A DNA stretch of 64,000 nt from Candidatus Woesearchaeota archaeon (GTDB taxonomy: Archaea; Nanobdellota; Nanobdellia; Woesearchaeales; ARS49), in NCBI GenBank assembly GCA_016203225.1, contig JACQNC010000005.1, forward strand, positions 1 through 64,000, given 5' to 3'. The notes under the pieces were generated by a model that did not search any database, was not told the origin of the DNA, and was given only the letters and a program-made list of their open reading frames with translations. Positions 48,845 to 56,509 of this stretch are shown in pieces (the stretch's first letter is position 1; each line of letters opens with the position of its first letter). The position numbers were made by a program, and so were the translations under genes.

Positions 48845-48916
48845 TGGACGCGCCGGGAATCGAACCCGGAGCCTCATCCTTGCGAAGGATGCGTCATACC
48901 GTTAGACCACGCGCCC
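48845..48916 (-). tRNA. tRNA-Ala(CGC)
   Basis: Acceptor GGGCGCG/CGCGTCC with the G3-U70 wobble pair that marks Ala tRNAs, anticodon arm CATCC-TTCGCAA-GGATG (anticodon CGC), T-arm CCGGG-TTCGATT-CCCGG, discriminator A. No intron. Confidence 0.93.
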
Positions 48917-48963
48917 GAACATCGTGAGACGCGCTGGTCTAGACAGAACTCCGGTTCTGGCGT

Positions 48964-48977
48964 GGACCACGCGCCCG
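48964..48977. repeat. Partial duplicate of the tRNA-Ala 5-prime end
   Basis: GACCACGCGCCCGC repeats 13-14 bases of the tRNA-Ala(CGC) 5-prime part (GACCACGCGCCCGA at 48905-48918) about 60 bases upstream of that gene. Short tRNA-end copies often mark past integration or recombination; here an endonuclease gene follows. Confidence 0.5.
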
Positions 48978-49096
48978 CGTGTTTCAGTTGCCGAGGGAGA
49001 GTATTTAAAGCTTTATGTGACATTGCAGAAAGAACACTGGACAAGTTCGCGCAGAGTATTTAAGAGAGCTTTCTCGCAAAATCATGCCATAAGGAC

Positions 49097-49855
49097 ATGC
49101 CAAAACTTCTTCCCCGTGGTACGAAACAGGAACTTCTTCAACAGATTACAAACGGCAATTCGATAAATGCTATTGCGCGAAGTCTTCATCTCGGAAAATC
49201 TACTATTTACTACCACTATAAGAAAATCCGCGGGAGAAAGAACAAACCGCCCCAATTCAACCCTCAAGCATCCGAAGCGGAAGGAGAGATCTGCGGCATT
49301 TTTGCGGGCGATGGAAGCCAATATTTTGAACCAAAAAAATTTCATTATGAAGTGAACGTCCATTTTGGCGGGCACAGAGAACCGTATGCGCGGTACGTCA
49401 AGTCCCTATTCGAATCATTCTTCCATAAAGAGTTCCGATTGAGACGAGAAAAATCTGGCGCGCCGAGATTACGGACGCAAAGCAAAACGATCTTTTGTTA
49501 TTTCAAACATTATCTTGAATACATTCCTCAACACAAACACGACACGGTCCAGCTCAAAGAACGGACTGCTTCCCCCGAGTTCAAGAAAGGATTCCTGCGC
49601 GGACTCTTTGATACTGATGGTTGCCTTTGGAAGGATGTCACGAACCGAAGGCTTCGGGCATTTTACTATACGACCTCCGAAATACTTTCCCGACAGACAA
49701 TCCAAATGCTCGCCGAATTCGGGGTTTCAGCGACAAAACACGTCCGATTCAAGCCCGGCTGCAAGCCTATCTTCGTCCTGCAATTCGCTACGCGCTCCAT
49801 CGACACATTTTTAAAGCACGTGAAGCCGTTCAAAGCCCGTTGGGCCGGTAGTTAA
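49097..49855 (+). CDS. LAGLIDADG homing endonuclease with N-terminal HTH
   Basis: 252 aa. N-terminal helix-turn-helix SINAIARSLHLGKSTIYYHY; first LAGLIDADG-like helix EGEICGIFAGDGSQYF (Asp ligand), second FKKGFLRGLFDTDGCLWKDV (Asp ligand), each starting a homing-endonuclease half. Codon use and base composition are more A/T-rich than neighbours, suggesting transfer. Its last five codons (RWAGS stop) lie inside the tRNA-Ala(GGC) gene that follows. Free-standing, not in an intein or large intron. Confidence 0.9.
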   Translation: MPKLLPRGTKQELLQQITNGNSINAIARSLHLGKSTIYYHYKKIRGRKNKPPQFNPQASEAEGEICGIFAGDGSQYFEPKKFHYEVNVHFGGHREPYARYVKSLFESFFHKEFRLRREKSGAPRLRTQSKTIFCYFKHYLEYIPQHKHDTVQLKERTASPEFKKGFLRGLFDTDGCLWKDVTNRRLRAFYYTTSEILSRQTIQMLAEFGVSATKHVRFKPGCKPIFVLQFATRSIDTFLKHVKPFKARWAGS

Positions 49856-49935
49856 ACCCGGTATAACGCGCCCATGGCATGCGACACAATCGCCCATCTT
49901 GGGTGAGGCTCGGGGTTCAAATCCCCGCCGGTCCA
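49842..49935 (+). tRNA. tRNA-Ala(GGC) with 20-nt intron
   Basis: Acceptor GGGCCGG/CCGGTCC with the G3-U70 pair, anticodon arm CGCCC-ATGGCAT-GGGTG (anticodon GGC) after removal of the intron at 49880-49899, T-arm GGGG-TTCAAAT-CCCC, discriminator A. The junction is a perfect bulge-helix-bulge: ATGG/CCAT flanked by CAT and CTT bulges; cutting after the second base of each leaves intron position 37/38. The 5-prime end overlaps the endonuclease gene by 14 nt; its TATA (TTTTAAAG at 49808) is inside that gene. Confidence 0.93.
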
Positions 49936-50168
49936 TCTAGTTTTTCTATCAGCGTGTTTGGCGATCGGGACTGCCGCCAAGACGCAATCGTTGTGCTGAA
50001 GAATGTTAGAAAAAAAGTGGGCACACATACAAAAAGGCCCCGTTGGTCGATGTTTGTGCTGGACAAACCACACGCGAAGTGATTTAAATAGTTTTCGATT
50101 GTGCATAAGTAGGGAAAAAATTTATAACCGGGGTTTCCGTAAATCCAGTAAAAAAAGGAGGTCTGTCT

Positions 50169-50573
50169 ATGGCAACACCGGTCATAAACTATCTGGCGGT
50201 TCTCGGAGCCGCTGTCGTGAGCATCGTGCTCGGCATGCTTTGGTATGGTCCCGTATTCGGCAAGGCCTGGATGAAGGCTGCCGGAATCTCGGAAAAGGGC
50301 GCGAAAAAGGGGATGGCGAAGGGATTCGTCGGGATGGTCATCGTCTCGCTCGTGTTCAGCTACGTGCTGGCGCATTTCGTTGACTATCTTGACGTCACGG
50401 ATTTCGGCGGCGCGTGGCAGCTCGGCTTCTGGGTCTGGCTCGGATTCATGGCGACAATCCAGATCGGCTCGTACCTGTGGGAGAGCAGACCTTTCAATCT
50501 GTTCCTCATCAATGCGGGATACAGCCTGGTCCAGATCGTTGTGCTCGCCTGGATCCTCGCAGTCTGGACATGA
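50169..50573 (+). CDS. DUF1761 family membrane protein
   Basis: 134 aa, four membrane helices. The start TPVINYLAVLGAAVVSIVLG and MLWYGPVFGKAWMKAAGISE is the DUF1761 signature (WYgplFGk.W), then FVGMVIVSLVFSYVLAHFVD and SLVQIVVLAWILAVW. GGAGGT 7 nt before ATG, after promoter TTTATAACC. Role unknown. The 230 bases before it (49936-50168) hold tRNA termination T-run and nothing I can name. Confidence 0.88.
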   Translation: MATPVINYLAVLGAAVVSIVLGMLWYGPVFGKAWMKAAGISEKGAKKGMAKGFVGMVIVSLVFSYVLAHFVDYLDVTDFGGAWQLGFWVWLGFMATIQIGSYLWESRPFNLFLINAGYSLVQIVVLAWILAVWT

Positions 50574-50638
50574 ACTTCTTTTTTTTTCTGTTCTTCACCC
50601 GCGAAATCAATAAATAGCCCGCTCTCGGCCGCGACGTC

Positions 50639-51187
50639 ATGAGCGATGCGCTTGATGATCTGTTGTACGAGTTCCGCGGGTTCGCTTTCGACTGGGATGA
50701 GGTCGGTCGTCGGATGGAAGGCAGAAAGTATGAGCAGGGCCATTTCCAGGGTTTGGCAGGCAAACACGCGCTCCGTATCTTCATAGAGGGATTCATGAAG
50801 ACGCATCCTGCGGTGACCCTGCTTGAGCTGCCCACGCATCCCTCGTATCGTCTCTCCGACGGCGGCGACTTCGTCGCGATCAAGCAGGGCGGCCGGATGG
50901 TGACCACGATCGACACTCCGTTGAGATTCGAGGACCGGCCTCTGCTCATCGACATAAAGTTGAACGAGTGGCACAATGTCCTGCGCGGCTATTTCGCGGA
51001 GAAGCACCGCCACAAGCGGGCGATACTCGAGGATATCTTCGGCAGGGAGCGGTATGATCACGCCATTCTGGTTCCTTACGCGATGACGCGTTGGCACGGT
51101 GGTTCGAACATCGTGAGACTGCGGTTCAGCGCAGAGGATTTCCGCGAGCAGGCTGATGCTGAAGGCGAGAAACGCGGACTGGTCTAG
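50639..51187 (+). CDS. Protein of unknown function
   Basis: 182 aa, leaderless from ATAAATAGCC. Soluble; blocks: KYEQGHFQGLAGKHALRIFI, GDFVAIKQGGRMVTTIDTPL, FEDRPLLIDIKLNEWHNVLR. The I-D-I-K-L strand after a Lys could hint at a nuclease-type core, but no E-x-K catalytic pattern is certain. Ends 4 nt inside the convergent dehydrogenase gene. No family recognised. Confidence 0.68.
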   Translation: MSDALDDLLYEFRGFAFDWDEVGRRMEGRKYEQGHFQGLAGKHALRIFIEGFMKTHPAVTLLELPTHPSYRLSDGGDFVAIKQGGRMVTTIDTPLRFEDRPLLIDIKLNEWHNVLRGYFAEKHRHKRAILEDIFGRERYDHAILVPYAMTRWHGGSNIVRLRFSAEDFREQADAEGEKRGLV

Positions 51188-52182
51188 GCGCCGGTCTTGA
51201 TCCAGGGATTCTTCTGCAGGACGTCCTTGTTGACCAACGCTTCGGGGACTTCGCCTTTGAACGCGGCGAGAACGCATTGCGCGGCTATCCTGCTCATCGA
51301 GTCGCGCGCTTCCCACGTGGCCGACGCGATGTGCGGTGTCAGCACGACGTTGTCGAGCTTCGCCAGCCCGGGCACCAGCTTCGGCTCGAACTCGTAGACG
51401 TCGAGCCCCGCTCCGCCTATCTGTCTGCGCTTCAACGCGCTCACCAGCGCGGTCTCGTCTATCACGGGCCCACGCGACGTGTTGATGAGGAACGCGGTTT
51501 TCTTCATCAGCTTGAGGTGGCCTGCGTTGATCAGGTGCCTTGTCGAAGGCATCAATGGCACGTGGATGGAGATGACGTCGCACTGCTTGAGCAAGGTGTT
51601 GATATCTACGGGTTTCGCGTCGTATTTCTGCTCGATGTCAGGCGAGCGCACAACGTCGTTATAGATGATGCTCATCCCGAGCGCTTTGGCGAACTTGACG
51701 AATATGCTCCCTATCCTGCCCACACCGATGACGCCGCAGACTTTTCCGTCGAACTCCGTGCCGAGCAGCAGGTCGGGGTCCCATCCTTTGTACTTGCCCG
51801 CGCGCATGAACGCGTCTGCTTCGCGTATCCTTTTGCCGAGCACCATCATCAATCCTATCGCGTGCTCTGCGACGGATTCTGTCTGCGCGCCAGGCGTGTT
51901 CGTGACGAGGACTCCGCGTTTCGTCGCTTCTGCCAGGTCGATGTTGTCGAAACCGACTGCATAATTCGCGACTATCTTCAGGCGGGGATTCTGGTCGTAG
52001 ACCTCTGCGTCGACCTTGTCGGTCAGGAGCGTCACGATAGCATCTGCCCATTTAGCGCCTTGCAATAGCTTCTTCCGGGGGCACGTCCCTTTCATCACGC
52101 CGATCCTGACATCGCAGGATTTCTTCAGAAGAGCTATCCCTTCTCCGGGAAAATGGCGTGATACGAAGACTCTAGGTTTCAT
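51184..52182 (-). CDS. D-isomer 2-hydroxyacid dehydrogenase (glyoxylate reductase/SerA type)
   Basis: 332 aa. NAD-binding GVIGVGRIGSIFVKFAKALG (GxGxxG), catalytic Arg in LINTSRGPVIDETALVSALK, Glu in GLDVYEFEP, His in VVLTPHIASATWEARDSM. Acts on glyoxylate, hydroxypyruvate or 3-phosphoglycerate-like acids. ATG 52182 overlaps the glutaredoxin-like gene by ATGA; a longer frame upstream is within that gene. Last gene of the transketolase operon. Confidence 0.93.
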   Translation of the reverse strand: MKPRVFVSRHFPGEGIALLKKSCDVRIGVMKGTCPRKKLLQGAKWADAIVTLLTDKVDAEVYDQNPRLKIVANYAVGFDNIDLAEATKRGVLVTNTPGAQTESVAEHAIGLMMVLGKRIREADAFMRAGKYKGWDPDLLLGTEFDGKVCGVIGVGRIGSIFVKFAKALGMSIIYNDVVRSPDIEQKYDAKPVDINTLLKQCDVISIHVPLMPSTRHLINAGHLKLMKKTAFLINTSRGPVIDETALVSALKRRQIGGAGLDVYEFEPKLVPGLAKLDNVVLTPHIASATWEARDSMSRIAAQCVLAAFKGEVPEALVNKDVLQKNPWIKTGA

Positions 52183-52583
52183 TTGCCCAACGCCCAGTCT
52201 TTGAGAGTGTCGTAGTCTGTCTCGCCGCATATGTGACGCTTGGTCTTTGCGTTCCAGAAGAACGGCACGCCACCGCAGAACCCCTTGTCGATCATCTCGA
52301 GCAGCTGCGCGTTCTTGTCGTTATGCCACACTTCGAGCTTCGCGACCTTGACCTTGAATTCCTTCTCGAGTTGTTCGACAGATTCATCCATGTTCCTGCA
52401 GTGAGGGCACTCCGTGCCATGGAACATGATTAGATGAGGTTCTGCGCCTGCGCTCTTCATTTTTGTCGCAGCGCGTGTCTTCCCCGGCTTCACGCGCGCA
52501 GACGTGCGGTCTGCGGCGTCGCGCTCGCTACGCTCGGCGACTCCCCCGGTAGGTTTGTCGTGCGTCCGTCGTTTCGAAGCCAT
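52179..52583 (-). CDS. Thioredoxin/glutaredoxin-fold protein, repeat at its start
   Basis: 134 aa from ATG 52583. The redox core is residues about 50-130: PHLIMFHGTECPHCRNMDES with the C-P-H-C active site, then CGGVPFFWNAKTKRHICGET with the cis-Pro. Residues 10-35 (PTGGVAERSERDAADRTSA) are encoded by an element A-related repeat. If translation begins instead at internal ATG 52461 (MKSAGAEP), the repeat is leader sequence. The upstream stop overlaps at TGAATG, so the first start is well coupled. Confidence 0.85.
   Translation of the reverse strand: MASKRRTHDKPTGGVAERSERDAADRTSARVKPGKTRAATKMKSAGAEPHLIMFHGTECPHCRNMDESVEQLEKEFKVKVAKLEVWHNDKNAQLLEMIDKGFCGGVPFFWNAKTKRHICGETDYDTLKDWALGK
52477..52566 (-). 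repeat. Element A-related repeat at the start of a coding gene (coding copy 2)
   Basis: On the minus strand: GCACGACAAACCTACCGGGG, then the same 51-bp middle as at 10796-10884 with hairpin CGCAGACCGCACGTCTGCG, then AAGCCGGGGAAG. Encodes PTGGVAERSERDAADRTSA without stops. Outer ends match intergenic element A ends. Confidence 0.85.
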
Positions 52584-52853
52584 TCACTCGCCCTCTATGC
52601 AGTCGCACTGCATCAGTCGTTTTTGGCACCCGCTGCACACCTTGCACATCGGACAGCCCGGGAGACTCTTGAGGATTACGTGGCCATAGCCGCAATGCGG
52701 GCATTTCGGCGTGGGCTCAGGGATGCAGACGTTGCTGGCGCAGATCATACCCGGCGTGACGCGTTTCGCGACGCGCTCAGGTCTGTACACGATCCGGACG
52801 CGTTTTGCGGACTTCGGGAGCCGTTTCGCCTTTTTCGCGGGTTTTCGCTTCAT
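52584..52853 (-). CDS. Small zinc-ribbon protein
   Basis: 89 aa. Basic N-terminus (KRKPAKKAKRLPKSAKRVRI), then C-x4-C (MICASNVCIPE), CPHCGYGHVILKSLPGCPMC and CSGCQKRLMQCDC, at least three C-x2-C pairs. Overlaps the transketolase C-half gene by ATGA. Probably nucleic-acid or protein binding; function unknown. Confidence 0.78.
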   Translation of the reverse strand: MKRKPAKKAKRLPKSAKRVRIVYRPERVAKRVTPGMICASNVCIPEPTPKCPHCGYGHVILKSLPGCPMCKVCSGCQKRLMQCDCIEGE

Positions 52854-54166
52854 CTGTGTCTCGCCAATTGTCCCAGCCGCGCTCCGATGACGCGCGCGAC
52901 CGCCGCTTTCGTGGTTGCCTTGCGCAATGCGTGCGCGAGATCGTTGTCCTGGTGGACATCCGCGATCCATTGCGCGAAATCGTGCTTGCTTCCGTGGACG
53001 TGGTGCTTGAAAGTGCCGTTGTCCATGCTCAACACAGCCTTGTGGAGTTGCGGCAGGTTCGTGATGATCGCTCCGTCGCGGGCCTTGAACGCGATCTCTG
53101 CAGGCACGGGCTTGAATGCGCGTTCGGACAGACGACTGGCCTGCTCGCCTCGCGGCGCAGCAGGAACGTGCTCGCTCGTGCCGGAATATTTCATCTTGAC
53201 CGCTTCTTTCGCGGCTTGCACGATGTTCGGCGCCTTCAGCCCGTAGAGTTTCATCAGTTCCTCGGGCGCGCCGGACTGGCCGAACTTGTTCTGCACGCCG
53301 ATGCGTTTGATAGGCACAGGGTACTCGCCTGCGAGGAATTCCGAGACTGCCGCGCCTAGTCCGCCCGAGATCTGGTGTTCTTCTGCGGTCACTATGCTGC
53401 CGCACTTGCGCGCATAGTCCAGGATCGTTTTTGTGTCGAGAGGCTTGACAGAATGGCAGTTGATCACCGCAGCAGATACTCCTTCCTTCTCGAGTTGTTG
53501 CGCTGCGACGAGCGCTTCGTACACCATCGTCCCGGCTGCGATGATGGCGACATCGGTGCCTTCTGCGAAGACCTCCGCCTTGCCTATCTTGAACGGCGTC
53601 GCGTCGGTCGTGACGACCGCTGTCTTCTCGCGCGCGAACCTGATGTACACGGGTCCCGGATACTCTGCTGCGGCGACGGTCGCTTTGCGCGCCTCGACAG
53701 CGTCGCAGGGCACGAGCACGGTCATGTTGGGTATTACGCGCATTATTGCGATGTCCTCGACGGCCTGGTGCGTCGCGCCGTCAGGGCCTACGGAGATGCC
53801 TGCGTGCGCGCCTCCTATCTTGACGCCCACTTCGTTGTAGCAGATCGTGGTGCGTATCTGTTCCCAGTTCCTGCCTGGCGAGAACATCGCGTAGGATGAT
53901 ATGAACGGGACCTTGCCCGCCATCGCCATGCCTGCCGCGAGCGAAGCCATGTTCTGCTCTGCGACGCCCACTTCGACGAAGCGTCCTGGATACTTCTGTT
54001 GGAACGCGAGGGAGCGCGTGCTTTCCGAGAGGTCTGCGCACAGGACTACGACGTCCTTGTTCTTGTCGCCGGCGAGCACGAGTCCTTCGCCGTAGCCGTT
54101 GCGGATCGGGACTAGCTTGATCTCTGCGTCGAGGTTCACCAATTGCATCGGGGGGTTGGTTCTCAC
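52850..54166 (-). CDS. tkt: Transketolase C-terminal subunit with an extra C-terminal domain
   Basis: 438 aa. Pyrimidine domain: VVVLCADLSESTRSLAFQQK, FVEVGVAEQNMASLAAGMAM (Glu for TPP), GPDGATHQAVEDIAIMRVIP; C-domain: AAGTMVYEALVAAQQLEKEG, CGSIVTAEEHQISGGLGAAV. After residue about 320 comes an added part: FKHHVHGSKHDFAQWIADVH, LAHALRKATTKAAVARVIGA, a DUF5752-like pattern (F-x-x-H-V ... D-F-A-x-W-I). GTG 54166 follows the stop of the N-half; ATG 54148 is an alternative. Confidence 0.9.
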   Translation of the reverse strand: MRTNPPMQLVNLDAEIKLVPIRNGYGEGLVLAGDKNKDVVVLCADLSESTRSLAFQQKYPGRFVEVGVAEQNMASLAAGMAMAGKVPFISSYAMFSPGRNWEQIRTTICYNEVGVKIGGAHAGISVGPDGATHQAVEDIAIMRVIPNMTVLVPCDAVEARKATVAAAEYPGPVYIRFAREKTAVVTTDATPFKIGKAEVFAEGTDVAIIAAGTMVYEALVAAQQLEKEGVSAAVINCHSVKPLDTKTILDYARKCGSIVTAEEHQISGGLGAAVSEFLAGEYPVPIKRIGVQNKFGQSGAPEELMKLYGLKAPNIVQAAKEAVKMKYSGTSEHVPAAPRGEQASRLSERAFKPVPAEIAFKARDGAIITNLPQLHKAVLSMDNGTFKHHVHGSKHDFAQWIADVHQDNDLAHALRKATTKAAVARVIGARLGQLARHR

Positions 54167-55030
54167 TCAGTCAACCCCTGCTTCGATCTGTTGGCGCCAG
54201 TGTTGGAGCTCTGTCAGCGCGACTTCACCCTGCTCTTTCGTCGGCGGCTTTCCGTGCCATTCGTGGTCGTTCTCCATGAAGCTGACGCCCTTGCCGGGGA
54301 TGGTGTGTGCGATGATGCACGTGGGCTTCTCGTACACTGCTTCCGCTTCGTGGAACGCTGCCATCAAGTGATCGTGGTTGTGGCCGTCGACCTCTATGAC
54401 GTGCCAGCCGAACGCCTCGTATTTCGCTTTCAACGGCTCGAGAGGCATGACGTCTTCGGTGTGGCCGTCGATCTGGATGTTGTTGCGGTCGATGACGCAC
54501 GTGAGATTGCGGAGCTTGTTATTGCCGGCGAACAATGCGGCTTCCCAGGTCTGGCCTGATTCGTGCTCGCCATCGCTCGTTAGGCAGTAGACGCGCCACG
54601 CCTTCTTGTCCATCAGTCCTGCGTACGCGAGACCAGCGGACTGGCTCAGCCCAGAACCGAGCGGTCCGGACGTGGTTTCGACGCCCGGCAACGCTGTCCT
54701 GTGGGGATGTCCTTGGAGTCGCGTGCCGAGCTTGCGCAGCGTGAGAAGTTCTTCTTTAGGGAAGTAGCCTGCGTTCGCCATCGCGGCATACCTTACAGGA
54801 CAGATGTGGCCGTTGCTGAGGATCAAGCGGTCGCGGCCTTCCCAGTCCGGCTTGGCAGGGTCGTGGTTGAGTATGTTGAAGTAGAGCACCGTGAACACGT
54901 CAGCCATCCCGAGCGGCCCGCCCGAGTGCCCAGAACCTGCCGAGACAAGCGACTTGATGATGTCCTGGCGCACCGTGTTCGCGATGAGCCTCAACTGTTT
55001 GATGTCAGTTACCTTCTGGAACCGTGCCAT
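54167..55030 (-). CDS. tkt: Transketolase N-terminal subunit
   Basis: 287 aa. TPP domain: SAGSGHSGGPLGMADVFTVL, LILSNGHICPVRYAAMANAG, TTSGPLGSGLSQSAGLAYAG, and SDGEHESGQTWEAALFAGNN with DRNNIQIDG (GDG...N motif). Split transketolase is usual in archaea. Transfers two-carbon units in the non-oxidative pentose phosphate pathway. GGTGAGG precedes ATG 55030; TATA TTTATAAAC is about 40 nt upstream. Confidence 0.95.
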   Translation of the reverse strand: MARFQKVTDIKQLRLIANTVRQDIIKSLVSAGSGHSGGPLGMADVFTVLYFNILNHDPAKPDWEGRDRLILSNGHICPVRYAAMANAGYFPKEELLTLRKLGTRLQGHPHRTALPGVETTSGPLGSGLSQSAGLAYAGLMDKKAWRVYCLTSDGEHESGQTWEAALFAGNNKLRNLTCVIDRNNIQIDGHTEDVMPLEPLKAKYEAFGWHVIEVDGHNHDHLMAAFHEAEAVYEKPTCIIAHTIPGKGVSFMENDHEWHGKPPTKEQGEVALTELQHWRQQIEAGVD

Positions 55031-55089
55031 TCCTCACCCTTTTTCAAGAGAACTCATCGGCGCGGGTGTTTATAAAGGTTGCTGGGACG

Positions 55090-55193
55090 CAGGAGAAAGT
55101 CAGGTTCGGAGCGCGGAGGCGAGGCCATCCTTCACCAGCCAGGAACCGCTGCCGCTCTGCGAGGCAGCGGCAGTAGCGCGAGACTTTCTCCTG
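55090..55193. other. Structured intergenic region between rpe-like and transketolase genes
   Basis: A perfect 12-bp inverted repeat CAGGAGAAAGTC / GACTTTCTCCTG closes a 104-nt region with two inner hairpins: GGTTC...GGAACC and CCGCTGCC-GCTCTGCGA-GGCAGCGG. It resembles the candidate RNA at 29.3 kb in size and shape, not in sequence. Could be a regulatory RNA, terminator or DNA palindrome. Confidence 0.45.
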
Positions 55194-55200
55194 ACCGCAT

Positions 55201-55854
55201 TCACACTCGGTTCACTTCAGCCGTGAGCGCTGCGTATTCGCGCTTGAAGTCCGGCGCGTCGAAGAGCGCGCTTCCTACGACAAAAAGGTTCGCGCCCGCG
55301 AAGCGACAGTTGAGCGCAGTGCTGTGATGGATGCCGCCATCGACCTCGATGTCGACGTCCTTGCTCCAGCGCCTGATCTGCTTGATTTTCTTGGTCATGT
55401 CCATGAATGCTTGCCCCATGAATCCTGGCTTGACGGTCATCACGAGCACATGGTCGACTAGTTTCAGATAAGGCTTGATCCGCGCGGCAGGCGTCTTGGG
55501 ATTCAATGCGATGCCGACCGCTAACCCGTGGAATCTGCAGTGCTCGATCAACGCCAACGCCTGTCTCTTGTTGTGGAGCGATTCGACGTGGAAGATGAAC
55601 AGCCGCGCTTGCGCGATCTTTGCGACGTCGTGCACATAGTGCTCGGGGTGCTCGACCATGAGCTGGAATTCCAGCGCGAGCTTGGTCTTGACGTCCCAGA
55701 AGTCGCGAGGCATCACTGTCTTGTTGGGTGCGAACCTGCCGTCGATGATGTCCACCTGGACCTTCTTGGCCGCAGCCGCGAGTTTCAGTCGGCGCAGCGC
55801 ATCCTTCTTCGTCTTCGCTAGGATGGACGGGACGATGATACCTGGTTTAGCCAT
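55201..55854 (-). CDS. Ribulose-phosphate 3-epimerase-like protein with changed metal ligands
   Basis: 217 aa TIM barrel: GIIVPSILAKTKKDALRRLK, VQVDIIDGRFAPNKT, FQLMVEHPEHYVHDV, VMTVKPGFMGQAFMDM, IEVDGGIHHSTAL. In RPE two His ligands stand before V-D-x-x-D-G and L-M-V; here both are Gln (VQVD, FQLMV), while the Asp residues remain. It may work without the usual metal or on another sugar phosphate. Overlaps rpiB by 8 nt. Confidence 0.87.
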   Translation of the reverse strand: MAKPGIIVPSILAKTKKDALRRLKLAAAAKKVQVDIIDGRFAPNKTVMPRDFWDVKTKLALEFQLMVEHPEHYVHDVAKIAQARLFIFHVESLHNKRQALALIEHCRFHGLAVGIALNPKTPAARIKPYLKLVDHVLVMTVKPGFMGQAFMDMTKKIKQIRRWSKDVDIEVDGGIHHSTALNCRFAGANLFVVGSALFDAPDFKREYAALTAEVNRV

Positions 55855-56326
55855 GGTGTTCGAAGCGCGAGATCTTGTGCAGTCGGCGCACGTGGCGTGC
55901 TGCGCCTAAGAACGGTTCCGATATCCAGGCGTCGACGATTTTCTTTGCCTGCGAGAACGATAACCCGAGCCCGTGCGTCTTCGCGACGGTCTTTCCGCCG
56001 GCGATGCACAGGATGTTGGCGTCGTTGTGTTGTCGGCTCACGCGCGCGTTCTTGACGCTCCAGATCGGCACGGCGCGCGCCCCCTTGACCTTGTTGGCCG
56101 CGATGCATATCCCTTCCGCGCTGCCGCACACGAGGATGCCTTTGCTGCCGGTCTGCACTACTAGTTTGGCGACCGGGAACGCGTAATCAGGGTAATCGTC
56201 ATGCTTGTCGAGCTTCCACGCGCCGAGGTCGCGGACCGTGACTCCTTTCTTCTTTAGGTATGCCTTGAGCTTCTCTTTCAGCTCGAATCCGGCATGGTCC
56301 GCTCCGAGATACAACGTGTCTGCCAT
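55847..56326 (-). CDS. rpiB: Ribose-5-phosphate isomerase B
   Basis: 159 aa. TLYLGADHAGFELKEKLKAY at the start, YPDYAFPVAKLV, then GILVCGSAEGICIAANKVKG (the catalytic CGxGxG loop, here CGSAEG) and ARVSRQHNDANILCIAGG. AGGTG 3-4 nt before ATG 56326. It interconverts ribose and ribulose 5-phosphate. First gene of the pentose phosphate operon rpiB-rpe-tkt. Confidence 0.94.
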   Translation of the reverse strand: MADTLYLGADHAGFELKEKLKAYLKKKGVTVRDLGAWKLDKHDDYPDYAFPVAKLVVQTGSKGILVCGSAEGICIAANKVKGARAVPIWSVKNARVSRQHNDANILCIAGGKTVAKTHGLGLSFSQAKKIVDAWISEPFLGAARHVRRLHKISRFEHHG

Positions 56327-56384
56327 CAGCACCTCTTTGCCTTCGTGATATGAGTAGTGCGTTAAAAGCTTTACCCCGCACAGA

Positions 56385-56489
56385 AGTTCCCAGGCTTCTC
56401 GTTCCCAGGCAGGTTTGAGGTCGCTTTACAAGCATCGAATCGATAGCCATCATGCAAAGTCAATCGTGCCGGGGGAGAAAAGCCGGGGA
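56385..56489. repeat. Element A copy 17
   Basis: GTTCCCAGGCTTCTCGTTCC, CAGGCAGGTTTGAGGTCGCT, core AAGCATCGAATCGATAGCCA, right arm AAAGTCAATCGTGCCGGGGG, outer AGCCGGGGAAAG. The left end shows the tandem CGTTCCCAGGC arms most clearly. Confidence 0.88.
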
Positions 56490-56509
56490 AAGAGCGACAA
56501 AAGCGCGTT

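Noticed and set aside
49936-50168. Small gene or RNA between tRNA-Ala and the DUF1761 gene
   Set aside because: No frame with a plausible start and no stable paired structure seen; only promoters and a T-run.
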